Positions 41,922 to 51,169 of a stretch of 64,000 bases of DNA are shown piece by piece. Both the position numbers and the translations under genes were made by a program. Position 1 is the first letter of the stretch, and each line of letters begins with the position of its first letter. The stretch is taken from NCBI RefSeq assembly GCF_019966515.1, contig NZ_JAIMIB010000006.1, positions 124,001 through 188,000 on the forward strand. Direction: 5' to 3'. The notes under the pieces were generated by a model, which was not told the origin of the DNA, ran no database searches, and worked only from the letters and a program-made list of their open reading frames with translations. The DNA comes from Roseovarius aestuarii. Its GTDB lineage: Bacteria > Pseudomonadota > Alphaproteobacteria > Rhodobacterales > Rhodobacteraceae.

Positions 41922-42669
41922 CGCTGTTCTTGCCACCAAGGGCATCACCAAAAGCTTCGGCGCGCTCACAGCCAGCAAGGACATCTCACTCGATCTGCGC
42001 GCCGGTGAAATCCACGCGCTGATCGGCCCTAACGGCGCGGGCAAATCAACGCTGATCAAGCAGATCACCGGAAGCCTGCGCCCCAATAGCGGCAACGTCA
42101 TTTTTGGCGGCACCAACGTGACCACCCTCAGCGCCGCCGCCCGCGCCCGTCTGGGCATGGGTCGGACCTTCCAGATTTCCGCATTGGCGATGGACTATAC
42201 CGTGCTGCAAAACGTGGTCCTCGGTGCGCTTGGACAGCGTGGCGGCGTGTTTCGCCTCTTCAATCGTGTCATGAAAGATCAAGAGCTGCTGACCATCGCT
42301 GATCAGGCGCTTGAACAGGTTGGTCTGAGCGATGTCCGCAATACCCGCACGTCCGAGCTGTCTCATGGCCGCCGCCGCCAGCTAGAGGTCGCCGTGGCGT
42401 TGACGCTCAAACCTCGTGCCTTTCTGATGGACGAACCGATGGCGGGTCTGGGCACCGAGGGCACGGCGCAGATGGTGGCGCTACTCGACAGGCTGCGCGT
42501 ACAGGCGCCGATCCTGCTGATCGAGCACGACATGGACGCGGTCTTTGCCCTGGCCGACCGGATCAGCGTGCTGGTTTACGGCCAGATCATCGCCACAGGC
42601 ACCGCCGCCGAGATCCGCGCCAACCCGCAGGTACGCGAAGCTTATCTGGGTGAGGAGGCCTTGACATGA
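41914..42669 (+). CDS. livG: ABC transporter ATP-binding protein (LivG)
   Basis: A 251-residue ATPase. The Walker A is GPNGAGKST, the signature motif is the slightly altered ELSHGRRRQLEVA, and the Walker B is FLMDEPMAGLG, followed by the switch His in LLIEHDMDAV. The ATG at 41914 overlaps the livM stop. The frame extends far upstream, but that part is only the out-of-frame reading of livM. Confidence 0.92.
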   Translation: MTDAVLATKGITKSFGALTASKDISLDLRAGEIHALIGPNGAGKSTLIKQITGSLRPNSGNVIFGGTNVTTLSAAARARLGMGRTFQISALAMDYTVLQNVVLGALGQRGGVFRLFNRVMKDQELLTIADQALEQVGLSDVRNTRTSELSHGRRRQLEVAVALTLKPRAFLMDEPMAGLGTEGTAQMVALLDRLRVQAPILLIEHDMDAVFALADRISVLVYGQIIATGTAAEIRANPQVREAYLGEEALT

Positions 42670-43355
42670 GCCTGTTGTCCCTCCGGAATGTCACGGCTTT
42701 TTACGGGCCTTCGCAGGCACTTTTTGACGTGTCGTTCTCGCTGGACGAAGGGCAGGTGCTGGCGCTTCTGGGGCGCAACGGCATGGGCAAGTCTACAACC
42801 GTCAAGGTGATCTGCCGCCTGCTGGGAAACCCCGACGGTAAGGTCACGTTTGATGGTCGCGACCTGACCGCGCTGCCGTCGTTTCGCGCGGCCCGCCTTG
42901 GCATCGGTCTGGTGCCCGAGGGTCGTCGCTGTTTCACCAACCTTACCGTGCATGAAAACCTGATCGCCGCCGCCCGTCCCGGCGACTGGACCTTTGAAAC
43001 CGTTGCACAGCTTTTCCCGGCCCTCGCCGAGAGGCGCGATCAATCCGCTGCCTCGCTCTCGGGCGGCGAACAGCAGATGCTCGCCATCGGCCGTGCGCTG
43101 ATGACCAATCCCCGCCTGCTGATCTTGGACGAGGCGACCGAAGGGTTGGCTCCGGTCATCCGGCAACAGATCTGGGCCGCCATCGCCCGATTGAAGCGCG
43201 ACACCGGCATGGCCATTCTGGTGATCGACAAATCCCTGTCCGAACTTGCCGCCGTCGCCGACCGCGCTGTCATCCTTGAAAAGGGCCGTTCGGTCTGGGC
43301 CGGTGATTTCGGCGATCTGACAGCGGATCTGACCGACCGGTATCTCGGGGTCTGA
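42666..43355 (+). CDS. livF: ABC transporter ATP-binding protein (LivF)
   Basis: A 229-residue ATPase. The Walker A is GRNGMGKST, the signature ASLSGGEQQMLAIGRAL, and the Walker B LLILDEATEGLAP. It begins in a four-base overlap with livG. One difference from common LivF proteins is IDKSLSELAAVAD where the switch His normally stands (LVEQN or LIEHD): here it is LVIDKSLS, with the usual Gln/His position occupied by Lys. No substrate-binding protein gene is next to the set. Confidence 0.92.
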   Translation: MSLLSLRNVTAFYGPSQALFDVSFSLDEGQVLALLGRNGMGKSTTVKVICRLLGNPDGKVTFDGRDLTALPSFRAARLGIGLVPEGRRCFTNLTVHENLIAAARPGDWTFETVAQLFPALAERRDQSAASLSGGEQQMLAIGRALMTNPRLLILDEATEGLAPVIRQQIWAAIARLKRDTGMAILVIDKSLSELAAVADRAVILEKGRSVWAGDFGDLTADLTDRYLGV

Positions 43356-43389
43356 CCGCCTTTCCTCTTCATTGCGCTCATCAAATTTG

Positions 43390-43432
43390 AAACGTACGTA
43401 ATTCGCGTACATGCCGTACGGGACGTACGTTT
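43390..43432. promoter_or_regulatory. GTAC-rich inverted repeat upstream of the FadR-type regulator
   Basis: AAACGTACGT (43390-43399) and ACGTACGTTT (43423-43432) form a perfect inverted repeat, with two further GTAC cores (43407-43410 and 43416-43419) between them. It lies between livF and the GntR gene. An operator cluster is likely; which protein binds is unknown. Confidence 0.5.
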
Positions 43433-43474
43433 TTCCATATCGGGTCAGGATTTTTCTGGACTCGGTATTCGAAG

Positions 43475-43482
43475 TGTATACA
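43475..43482. promoter_or_regulatory. FadR/GntR-type site before the regulator gene
   Basis: TGTATACA is a perfect 8-bp palindrome 26 bases before the start of the GntR gene at 43508, flanked by ATGTATTC as a partial second site. FadR-subfamily proteins commonly bind GTATAC-like cores, so autoregulation of the betaine operon is plausible. Confidence 0.4.
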
Positions 43483-43507
43483 AAATGTATTCAAGTGAGG
43501 AGAATCG

Positions 43508-44212
43508 ATGTCCAAAGACAAGAAACTTGCCTGTCTCGAAGACCTGCGCATGCGTATCCTGATGCTGGATATCGCGCCGGGAACTGATCTGGACGAGGTA
43601 TCCCTATGTGATCACTACGGTATCTCAAGGACGCCGATGCGCGAGGTTTTTCAAAGGCTTAGCGGTGAAGGTTATTTGCGGATCGAACAGAACCGGGGGG
43701 CCAAGGTGGCGTCGATGGATCTGGGCGTCATGCGCATGTTCTTCCAGACCGCGCCGATGATTTATGCCAATGTGGCTCGTCTGGCCGCCGAAAATCGGCG
43801 TACTGACGAGATTCCGCCGCTTAGGGCCATTCAGGAACAGTTTCGCGCCGCTGTTCTGGCCGGAAATACCGGCCAGTCTGCCCTGCTAAACCATTCATTT
43901 CATGAACAAATTGGCGTCATGTCTCACAACCCGTACCTGCGCGCCAGCCTGGGACGGATGCTGATCGACCACACCCGCCTTAGCCAGACATTCTACCGGC
44001 CCAAATCCGAAGACGAAAAGACACGTGTTATCAGTGCGATAGATCATCACGACGCGATGATTGTCGCGATCGAGCGTCAGGAACCGGCCATCATTGTCGA
44101 CCTGACCATCGACCACTGGAACCTCTCCCGCGACCGGCTTGAACAATTCGTCTCGCCAGATCCTCTGCCGCTGGATGTGATTGCAATGAAGGAACATAAA
44201 CATGCGCTTTGA
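43508..44212 (+). CDS. FadR-subfamily GntR regulator heading the betaine operon
   Basis: This 234-residue regulator has an N-terminal winged helix (VSLCDHYGISRTPMREVFQR, LSGEGYLRIEQNRGAKVASM). The C-terminal FCD ligand domain has the metal-type pattern LLNHSFHEQIGVMSHNPYLR and AIDHHDAMIVAIERQEPAI. An AGGAG site precedes the ATG. Its 3' end overlaps the next gene by 11 bases, so it is the first gene of the operon and probably its repressor. The ligand may be the betaine substrate or an intermediate, which is inference. Confidence 0.88.
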   Translation: MSKDKKLACLEDLRMRILMLDIAPGTDLDEVSLCDHYGISRTPMREVFQRLSGEGYLRIEQNRGAKVASMDLGVMRMFFQTAPMIYANVARLAAENRRTDEIPPLRAIQEQFRAAVLAGNTGQSALLNHSFHEQIGVMSHNPYLRASLGRMLIDHTRLSQTFYRPKSEDEKTRVISAIDHHDAMIVAIERQEPAIIVDLTIDHWNLSRDRLEQFVSPDPLPLDVIAMKEHKHAL

Positions 44213-45110
44213 AGGCATCTACACGCCGATCGTGACACCCTATCACGATGACTTTAGCGTGAATGAACAAGCACTTGCCGACACGGTCGAGTTGCTGATC
44301 GGGGCCGGGGTACATGGCATCATCGTGGCGGGCACGACCGGCGAATACTACGCGCAGACCTTTGATGAACGCATCTGGATGATGAAGCGCGTGCACAAGC
44401 TGATCAAGGGTCGCGTGCCGATGATCGCGGGCACCGGCGACATCCGGACCGAAAACAGTATCGAATATGCCAAGGCTGCCAAGGGGTTAGGGGCTGACGC
44501 CCTGCTGATCGCGACCCCGCCCTATTCCTGCCCCACCGGGCGCGAAGTGGCGTTACATTGCCTCGCTGTTGACCGCGCCGCCAACATGCCGGTGATGCTG
44601 TACAATTATCCGGGCCGGATGGGCGTGAACATGGACGAAGAGACACTGGACCGTTTGGGCCGCTCTCCGAATTTCTGTGCAATCAAGGAAAGTTCTGGCG
44701 ATATCAACCGGTTGCACATGCTGGCGCGGGACTATCCGCATATTGCGCTCAGCTGCGGCATGGACGATCAGGCGCTTGAATTCTTCGCCTGGGGCGCCCG
44801 AAGCTGGGTCTGTGCAGGATCCAATTTCGCGCCCGAGGCGCACATCGCGCTTTATCAGGCTTGTGTGGTTGAGGGCGATTTCACCAAGGGCCGGGCGATC
44901 ATGTCAGCGATGCTGCCGCTGATGCGCGTCCTCGAACAGGGTGGCAAGTTCGTGCAATGCATCAAACACGGCCTGACCATGCGCGGCATTCCCGGCGGCC
45001 CGCCACGTAAGCCCCTGCACCCGCTCAACAAAGACGACAAACGCGCGCTTGAGGAAGTGATCCGCACCATGAACACGGCGATAGCCCAAATCACAGGAGA
45101 GGCCAAATGA
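44202..45110 (+). CDS. DapA-family lyase/deaminase (candidate hydroxy-pyrroline-carboxylate deaminase)
   Basis: A 302-residue class I aldolase-fold protein. The Schiff-base lysine is Lys162 (CAIKESSGD), the catalytic tyrosine is Tyr134 (MLYNYPGR), and the carboxylate-binding loop is GTTGEY (44-49). Family members include dihydrodipicolinate synthase and, in hydroxyproline degradation, the deaminase turning 4-hydroxy-1-pyrroline-2-carboxylate into 2-oxoglutarate semialdehyde. The neighbours (epimerase-like enzyme, amine oxidase, aldehyde dehydrogenase) strongly favour the deaminase type over lysine synthesis. It overlaps the regulator upstream and the aldehyde dehydrogenase downstream. Confidence 0.85.
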   Translation: MRFEGIYTPIVTPYHDDFSVNEQALADTVELLIGAGVHGIIVAGTTGEYYAQTFDERIWMMKRVHKLIKGRVPMIAGTGDIRTENSIEYAKAAKGLGADALLIATPPYSCPTGREVALHCLAVDRAANMPVMLYNYPGRMGVNMDEETLDRLGRSPNFCAIKESSGDINRLHMLARDYPHIALSCGMDDQALEFFAWGARSWVCAGSNFAPEAHIALYQACVVEGDFTKGRAIMSAMLPLMRVLEQGGKFVQCIKHGLTMRGIPGGPPRKPLHPLNKDDKRALEEVIRTMNTAIAQITGEAK

Positions 45111-46597
45111 CTGACCTTCTGACCCGCGAAGAATATGGCGCCATCGCCGCCGAGATCGACCTGCCCGCGACCCCGTTTATCGACGGCAAGTTCCAGAAGG
45201 GTTCCGGCCCGATGATGGATACGGTGAACCCGGCCACCGGTGAGGTTCTGACCAAGATCAGCACCGCGAACGCCAAAGACGTTGATTTTGCGGTAAAAAA
45301 AGCGCGCGAGGCGTTCGAGCAAGGCCACTGGTCTCGCCTGCATCCGTCCGAGCGCAAGGATGTGCTCATTCGCATGTGCAAGCTGATCACCCGCCGTCGC
45401 CACGAGCTGGCGGTGATGGAAAGTCTCGACAGCGGCAAGCCGATCAGGGATTGCGAAACGATCGACATCCCCGAGACCATCCACACGATCAAATGGCACG
45501 CGGAACTTGTCGACAAGATCTATGACCAGACTGGCCCGTCTGGCGATGATGCGATCTCGATGATCGTGCGGGAGCCTTTGGGTGTGGTCGGCGTGGTGCT
45601 GCCGTGGAATTTCCCGCTTCTTATGATGGCGTGGAAGATCGGCCCGGCGCTGGCGGCTGGCAACTCGGTCATTGTGAAACCCGCTGAGCAGACCAGCCTG
45701 ACCGCGCTCCGGCTGGCCGAGATCGCCCATATGGCCGGTGTGCCGCGCGGTGTGTTGCAGGTGCTGCCCGGCGATGGCCCCTCGGTGGGCGAGCCACTGG
45801 GGCTGCATATGGATGTCGACATGGTCAGCTTCACCGGCTCGACCGAAACCGGCAAACGCTTCCTGCGCTATGCCGCCGACAGCAACATGAAGGAAATCAC
45901 GCTGGAATGCGGCGGCAAGAACCCCGCCGTTGTGCTGGCGGATGCGGAAAACCTGGATCATGTGGCCGAACATGTGGTCAATGCGGCTTTCTGGAACATG
46001 GGTGAGAACTGCTCGGCCAGTTCCCGGCTGATCGTACATAAATCGGTCAAGGAGCCGTTGATGGAACGCATCCTGGCCCGCACGCGGGACTGGAAAACCG
46101 GCGATCCGCTGGACCCGCAGAACCATCTGGGCGCGCTGATCGATGCGGAACATTGCAAGAAGGTCGGCAATTACCTGAAGGGCAAGGCGCTGGTCGGTGG
46201 CAAGACCAAGGGCAATTTCGTGCCGCCCACGATTTACGAGGTCAAACCCTCGGACGAGAAAGCCCGGGAAGAGATCTTCGGCCCCATCCTCAGTGTCATT
46301 GAGGTCGCCAGCACCGAAGAGGCGATCCAGATTGCCAACGACACGTCCTATGGCCTCGCGGCCTCGGTATTCACCGCCAACACACGGCAAGCCATCCGCG
46401 CCGCGCGCGAGATCAAGGCAGGTACGGTGACTGTCAACTGCTACGGCGAGGGCGACATCTCGACACCCTTTGGCGGCTTCAAGCAATCGGGTTTTGGTGG
46501 ACGCGACAATTCCGTCCACGCCCATGACCAGTTCACCCAGCTCAAGACAATCTGGATCGACCTCAGCGATCCATCCGAAGGGGACAATGTTGGATGA
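45107..46597 (+). CDS. NAD(P)-dependent aldehyde dehydrogenase (PuuC-like)
   Basis: This 496-residue aldehyde dehydrogenase has all catalytic residues at canonical positions: Cys302 (MGENCSASSR), Glu267 (TLECGGKNP) and Asn168 (LPWNFP). The coenzyme loop FTGSTETGK is near residue 242. The sequence type is close to gamma-glutamyl-aminobutyraldehyde or betaine-aldehyde dehydrogenases. In this operon the probable substrate is 2-oxoglutarate semialdehyde or an aldehyde from an opened pyrrolidine ring. It overlaps both neighbours by four bases. Confidence 0.92.
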   Translation: MTDLLTREEYGAIAAEIDLPATPFIDGKFQKGSGPMMDTVNPATGEVLTKISTANAKDVDFAVKKAREAFEQGHWSRLHPSERKDVLIRMCKLITRRRHELAVMESLDSGKPIRDCETIDIPETIHTIKWHAELVDKIYDQTGPSGDDAISMIVREPLGVVGVVLPWNFPLLMMAWKIGPALAAGNSVIVKPAEQTSLTALRLAEIAHMAGVPRGVLQVLPGDGPSVGEPLGLHMDVDMVSFTGSTETGKRFLRYAADSNMKEITLECGGKNPAVVLADAENLDHVAEHVVNAAFWNMGENCSASSRLIVHKSVKEPLMERILARTRDWKTGDPLDPQNHLGALIDAEHCKKVGNYLKGKALVGGKTKGNFVPPTIYEVKPSDEKAREEIFGPILSVIEVASTEEAIQIANDTSYGLAASVFTANTRQAIRAAREIKAGTVTVNCYGEGDISTPFGGFKQSGFGGRDNSVHAHDQFTQLKTIWIDLSDPSEGDNVG

Positions 46598-48144
46598 GCG
46601 TTGACGCAGTAGGCACTGTCCGTCGCGGACGTGGGGCACGGAAGTCGGCGCGACAGGCGCGGGATTTCACCATGTTGCCAGCGCTCAAACGCAACCTGCC
46701 GCTGACCGAGCCGATGGATGCCGAACAGATCGAACGGATCGATGCGGCCTCGATGCATATCCTGGAAAACGTAGGCGTGCATTTCCGCGATGATATCGCG
46801 CTTGAGGACTGGCGCAGGGCCGGGGCCAAGATCATCGGTGAAACCGTTTATCTCGATCGCGGGTTGGTGCGGGAACTCATTGCCTCGATCCCCGAAACCT
46901 TCACCTATCACGCTCGTAATCCGGCCAATAACCTGCCCTTCGGCCGTGATCACGCGATCTTCGTGCCCATGACCGGCGCGCCCTATCTGCGCGATCTGGA
47001 TGACAAGCGCCGCAATCCGATGATGAAAGACCTGTCGAACTTCCACAAACTGGCGCATATGCTGCCCGCGATGCATTCCTCGGCGCATCACATTGTTGAG
47101 CCCTACGATCACCCGATCAGCCAGCGGCATCTGCGCATCACCTATTCCTCGATGAAGCATTCCGACAAGACCTTCATGGGCATGACCACCAGCCCGAAGA
47201 ATGCAGAAGATGTGATGGAGATGTGCGCCATCCTTTTCGGCGAGGAGTATCTGGAAACCCATCCGGTCTGCACTGGCAATTGCAACGGCAACTCGCCACT
47301 GGTGTGGGATGAAACCATGCTGGGCGCGATGCGGGCGTTCAATAAACGCAACCAGCCGGTGCTGTGCTCGCCTTTCGTGCTGGGCGGGGCCAACACGCCC
47401 GCCTCGGTCGCGCCGACGGTCGCGCAACTGAATGCGGAAGCCCTGAGCGCGCTGGCTTACACGCAGGTCGTGCGCAAGGGGTGCCCGGCGATCTACGGGC
47501 ACTACCTTTCCACCGTCAGCATGAAATCCGGCGCGCCGATGGCGGGCACTCCCGAGATATCACTGATGAACCTGATGATCGGTCAGATGGCGCGGTATTA
47601 CGGCGTGCCGTGGCGCAGCTCGAACACGCTGGGTGGTGCCAAGACCTTCGACGCGCAGGCAGGCTACGAGTCAGCCACAACCCTGATGGCACTGCAGATG
47701 GCTGGCACCAACTATATGTGGCATTCCGCTGGCTGGAACGAGGCCGGGATGCATTGCTCGATGGCTAAATTCGTTGTTGATGCAGAACAATGCGCGATGG
47801 CTTACCGCATGGCCGAGGGCATTCGCTGGGATGATTTTGACGAGGCGCTGGCGGCGGTCGGCGATATCGGCCCCGGCGGGCATTATCTGGGTCATCCGCA
47901 CACGCTGGAGAACTTCCAGCGGGCGTTTTTCATGCCCGAGCTTTTCGACAATAACTCGATCGAGCAATGGCAGGCCGAGGGCGGTGTCGAAATCAATGAA
48001 CGGGCGCTCAAATACACCCGCGATCTGCTGGGCAGCTACGAAGAACCCAAGCTGGATGCAGGTGTGAATGAGGCGTTGCTGGACTATATCGCGCGGCGCG
48101 AACGCGAAATTCCCGCCGCCGACGCGCTCAATCAGGATTACTGA
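46594..48144 (+). CDS. MttB-family methyltransferase, non-pyrrolysine type
   Basis: A 516-residue protein of the trimethylamine methyltransferase (MttB) superfamily. Recognisable segments are [55 protein letters not shown], and [20 protein letters not shown] followed by [16 protein letters not shown]. True MttB has an in-frame amber codon for pyrrolysine; this gene has none, so it belongs to the non-Pyl group, whose known members demethylate glycine betaine, proline betaine or carnitine and pass methyl to a corrinoid protein. No corrinoid protein or reactivase is encoded nearby. Its stop overlaps the next start by one base. Confidence 0.88.
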   Translation: MSVDAVGTVRRGRGARKSARQARDFTMLPALKRNLPLTEPMDAEQIERIDAASMHILENVGVHFRDDIALEDWRRAGAKIIGETVYLDRGLVRELIASIPETFTYHARNPANNLPFGRDHAIFVPMTGAPYLRDLDDKRRNPMMKDLSNFHKLAHMLPAMHSSAHHIVEPYDHPISQRHLRITYSSMKHSDKTFMGMTTSPKNAEDVMEMCAILFGEEYLETHPVCTGNCNGNSPLVWDETMLGAMRAFNKRNQPVLCSPFVLGGANTPASVAPTVAQLNAEALSALAYTQVVRKGCPAIYGHYLSTVSMKSGAPMAGTPEISLMNLMIGQMARYYGVPWRSSNTLGGAKTFDAQAGYESATTLMALQMAGTNYMWHSAGWNEAGMHCSMAKFVVDAEQCAMAYRMAEGIRWDDFDEALAAVGDIGPGGHYLGHPHTLENFQRAFFMPELFDNNSIEQWQAEGGVEINERALKYTRDLLGSYEEPKLDAGVNEALLDYIARREREIPAADALNQDY

Positions 48145-49250
48145 TGCGTATCGCCGAGGTTCATATTTTCCAACACGATCTGCCGGTCAGGAATGGCCCA
48201 TATACCATGGCCAACGCGCAGGTCTGGGCGCTGGACACGACCCTGGTGCGCATGGTCTCGGATACCGGTCTGGAAGGCTGGGGCGAGACCTGCCCGGTTG
48301 GCCCTACCTATGCCGAGGCCCATGCCAAGGGCGCGCGTGCGGCGCTGATGGAAATGGCACCGGGGCTGATCGGGGCAGAGGTGGTGCCGCTGACCCTGCA
48401 CCGGGCGATGAACCGGCTCTTGAACGGGCACAATTACGCCAAGGCGGCGGTGGATATTGCCGCATTTGACCTGATCGGCAAGGCAACCGGCCTGCGCGTC
48501 GCGGACTTGCTGGGAGGTGTCGCGACCGAAAGCGTGCCCTCCTACTACGCCACCGGCGTGGGGGAACCCGACGAAATCGCGCAGATTGCTGCCGAAAAGG
48601 TGGCCGAGGGCTACCCTCGTCTGCAAATCAAGGTTGGTGGCCGCCCGGTCGAGGTGGATATCGCCGTTATCCGCAAGGTCTGGGAAACCGTTGGTGGCAA
48701 GGCGCGCCTCGCGGTCGACGGCAACCGTGGCTGGGCCACACGGGATGCGCTGCGGGTCAGTCGCGAATGTCCGGATATCCCCTTCATCATGGAACAGCCC
48801 TGCAATACCATCGATGAGTTGCGCCAGATCCGCGCGCAGGTCAGCCACGCGATCTACATGGACGAAAGCGCCGTCGATTTGGGCGCGGCCATCAGCGCTG
48901 CGGGCACTGGGCTGGTTGACGGGTTCGGCATGAAACTCACCCGGATCGGCGGGCTGCAGCGCATGGCGGCGTTCCGCGATATCTGCGAGGCGCGGAGCCT
49001 GCCGCATACCTGCGATGACAGTTGGGGCGGAGATATCATCGCCGCCGCCTGCACTCATATCGGGGCCACGGTGAACCCGCGATTGCTCGAAGGTGTCTGG
49101 CTGGCAGCGCCCTATATCGAGGGCAATTACGATCCGGAAAACGGCATCGGGATCGAGGGTGGCCATATCGCCTTGCCGCAGGGGCCCGGCCTTGGGGTTG
49201 TGCCTGATGCCGCGCAGTTTGGCCCACCTGTCGCGTCTTTCGGGGGCTAG
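48144..49250 (+). CDS. hpbD: Enolase-superfamily betaine epimerase, HpbD-like
   Basis: This 368-residue protein of the muconate-lactonising/mandelate-racemase fold closely resembles 4-hydroxyproline betaine 2-epimerase as I remember it. Matching stretches are [55 protein letters not shown] and [20 protein letters not shown]. Catalytic Lys163 and Lys264 and the metal ligands Asp192, Glu217 and Asp240 are in place. HpbD inverts the alpha carbon of cyclic betaines so that demethylation and oxidation can follow. The assignment is strong for family and moderate for exact substrate (hydroxyproline betaine or proline betaine). Confidence 0.82.
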   Translation: MRIAEVHIFQHDLPVRNGPYTMANAQVWALDTTLVRMVSDTGLEGWGETCPVGPTYAEAHAKGARAALMEMAPGLIGAEVVPLTLHRAMNRLLNGHNYAKAAVDIAAFDLIGKATGLRVADLLGGVATESVPSYYATGVGEPDEIAQIAAEKVAEGYPRLQIKVGGRPVEVDIAVIRKVWETVGGKARLAVDGNRGWATRDALRVSRECPDIPFIMEQPCNTIDELRQIRAQVSHAIYMDESAVDLGAAISAAGTGLVDGFGMKLTRIGGLQRMAAFRDICEARSLPHTCDDSWGGDIIAAACTHIGATVNPRLLEGVWLAAPYIEGNYDPENGIGIEGGHIALPQGPGLGVVPDAAQFGPPVASFGG

Positions 49251-49253
49251 GCG

Positions 49254-50444
49254 ATGTCGGGCGCGCTGGCATATCTGGACCTTGCTGATCCGGGGTTTTC
49301 AACCCGCGGGGCCGAGGTTCTGGCCGCGCGCGACGCGGATTGGTGCGCCGAGACGCCGTATGGCCTGGCCGTGCTGCGCTACCGCGAAGTCGGCAAGATC
49401 CTGCGAGACAAAAGGTTCCGGCAGGGTAGCCACAACTGGCCCGATACCGTGGGGATCAGCGGCAGGTTCGCCGATTTCTGGCGGCAATCAGTCATCGGCC
49501 AGGAAGGCCCGGCACATCAGCGTATGCGCGCCCTCGCCGTGCCCGCGCTGAGCGAAGATTATGTGACCGGATTGGCGCCCACCTTTCTGCGTATCGCCCG
49601 CGATCTTTGTGCCGCGCTGCGGCAGAGCGACCATGCGGAATTTCAATCGGCTTTCAGCGATCCGTTCACCGGGCAGGTCATCGCCACGCTGATGGATCTT
49701 TCGCCGGATGAATGGCCGGGCGTCGCCCATGATGCCTCGGAGCTGGGACTGGCGATGGGCATCACCGCCAAACACTACGAGAGTCGTTGCAATGCCGCTT
49801 GCGACCGCCTGTTCGATCTGGCCGCGCGGCTGGTGGACCGGGTGCGGCAGGGGCGCGATACCGACAGCTACGTCGCCCGGATGGTGGCGGAATTCGACCG
49901 CAACGGTGATTGCAGCCACGAAGAATTGCTCAACACCATCGTCATCTCGATCTTTGGTGGCGTCGATACCACCCGCGCGCTTCTGGGGCTTGGCCTGTCG
50001 CTTTTCATCGAGTACCCCGCGCAATGGCAGGCGCTGCGCGCAGATGCCGCGCTGATCCCGGCGGCGGTCGAGGAGTTCATCCGTGCCCGTCCGACAACCA
50101 CCTGGGCCACGCGCGAGGCCACTCAGCAGATTGAGATCAGCGGCCGCACCATCGCCAAGGGCACTGTCCTGCACCTGCTGATCCATGCCTCGGCGCGCGA
50201 TCCCGAAACCTGCGATAACCCGGCTTTCGACATCACCGTGCCGCGCAGGCAACATTTCGGTTTTGGCGGCGGCGCGCATCACTGCATCGGGCATTTCGTG
50301 GCCCGCACCGACATGGCCGCCGCCCTGACCGCCCTGCGCGAGACTTTCGCCACAATCGCTTATGACGGCCCACCCGAATGGATGCCCGACAGTGGCAATA
50401 CCGGGGCCATCATCCTTCCGATCAGATACGAGGTCAGCACATGA
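49254..50444 (+). CDS. Cytochrome P450
   Basis: A 396-residue soluble bacterial P450. The heme ligand is Cys344 in FGFGGGAHHCIGHFVAR. The I-helix oxygen-binding motif is IFGGVDTTRALLG with the usual acid-Thr pair partly altered (VDTTR). The K-helix region is EEFIRARPTTTWATREATQQ, with Glu and Arg present. It has no fused reductase, and no ferredoxin or reductase gene is in the operon, so it must borrow electrons from elsewhere. Between a betaine epimerase and two dehydrogenases, oxidative N-demethylation or ring hydroxylation is the likely job. It overlaps the next gene by four bases. Confidence 0.92.
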   Translation: MSGALAYLDLADPGFSTRGAEVLAARDADWCAETPYGLAVLRYREVGKILRDKRFRQGSHNWPDTVGISGRFADFWRQSVIGQEGPAHQRMRALAVPALSEDYVTGLAPTFLRIARDLCAALRQSDHAEFQSAFSDPFTGQVIATLMDLSPDEWPGVAHDASELGLAMGITAKHYESRCNAACDRLFDLAARLVDRVRQGRDTDSYVARMVAEFDRNGDCSHEELLNTIVISIFGGVDTTRALLGLGLSLFIEYPAQWQALRADAALIPAAVEEFIRARPTTTWATREATQQIEISGRTIAKGTVLHLLIHASARDPETCDNPAFDITVPRRQHFGFGGGAHHCIGHFVARTDMAAALTALRETFATIAYDGPPEWMPDSGNTGAIILPIRYEVST

Positions 50445-51169
50445 GATTTGACGGCAAAACCGCACTGGTCACCGGTGCCGCCGGTGGCATCGGCAAGGCG
50501 CTTGTTGCCACGCTCAGGGCCGAGGGTGCACGGGTGGCGGTAACGGACCGAGATACATCCGGGATCGAGGCCGACGCCCATTTCGACGGCGATCTGCTGG
50601 ACAAGGCCTTTTGCGATGCGCTGCCGGGCCAGGTGACCGAAGCGCTTGGCAGCCTCGATATCCTCTGCAACAACGCGGGCGTCATCACCCGGGGTGACAT
50701 CACCCAGGCCACCGATGCCGATTATGCGCTGACCATGGGCGTGAATGTCGAAGCGCCATTCCGGCTGTGCCGCGCGGCCATCCCGATCATGGCGCACACC
50801 GGCGGCGCCATCGTCAACACCGCATCTTGCTGGGGCCTCAGCCCCGGCCCCAGCCATCCGCTCTACATCATGTCCAAGGCGGCGATCGCGTCGCTCACCC
50901 AATGCCTCGCCCGCGATCACGCGCCGCAAGGCATCCGCGTCAACGCCGTTTGCCCGAACGAGGTCAACACGCCGATGCTGCGTACGGGCTTTGCCATTCG
51001 TGGGCTCGATCCCGACAAGGCGGTGGAGGCGCTGAATGACAGCGTTCCCCTCGGGCGGATCGCCGAGCCCGAAGACATTGTTGATGTCATTACTTTCCTG
51101 GCCTCGGATGCCGCGCGTTATGTGTGCGGTGCGCTCATTGAGGTCAACGGCGGGAAACCGGTGGGATGA
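50441..51169 (+). CDS. Short-chain dehydrogenase/reductase (first of two)
   Basis: A 242-residue classical SDR. The coenzyme motif TGAAGGIG is near residue 13, NNAG follows in LDILCNNAGVITRG, and the active-site Ser-Tyr-Lys is in NTASCWGLSPGPSHPLYIMS with the following lysine. SHPLYIMSK shows the YxxxK pattern. The ATG at 50441 overlaps the P450 stop (ATGA). It probably oxidises a hydroxyl group or reduces a keto group of the operon substrate. The partner SDR follows with a four-base overlap, so the two may catalyse successive steps or form a heteromer. Confidence 0.9.
   Translation: MRFDGKTALVTGAAGGIGKALVATLRAEGARVAVTDRDTSGIEADAHFDGDLLDKAFCDALPGQVTEALGSLDILCNNAGVITRGDITQATDADYALTMGVNVEAPFRLCRAAIPIMAHTGGAIVNTASCWGLSPGPSHPLYIMSKAAIASLTQCLARDHAPQGIRVNAVCPNEVNTPMLRTGFAIRGLDPDKAVEALNDSVPLGRIAEPEDIVDVITFLASDAARYVCGALIEVNGGKPVG

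Noticed and set aside
40020..43355. Naming the transporter as specific for leucine/isoleucine/valine
   Set aside because: The family carries many substrates, no binding protein is present, and the context suggests a betaine, so only family symbols are used.
44202..45110. Dihydrodipicolinate synthase for lysine biosynthesis (dapA)
   Set aside because: The fold and Schiff-base lysine fit the family, but the gene lies in a catabolic operon with a betaine epimerase and aldehyde dehydrogenase, so a biosynthetic name would mislead.
44855..46639. 594-codon reading frame opposite the aldehyde dehydrogenase
   Set aside because: It overlaps a gene with all catalytic residues in the other direction, and the translated sequence shows no family features.
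46594..48144. Pyrrolysine-containing MttB
   Set aside because: The reading frame has no internal amber codon over its full 516 residues, so it is the non-pyrrolysine type.
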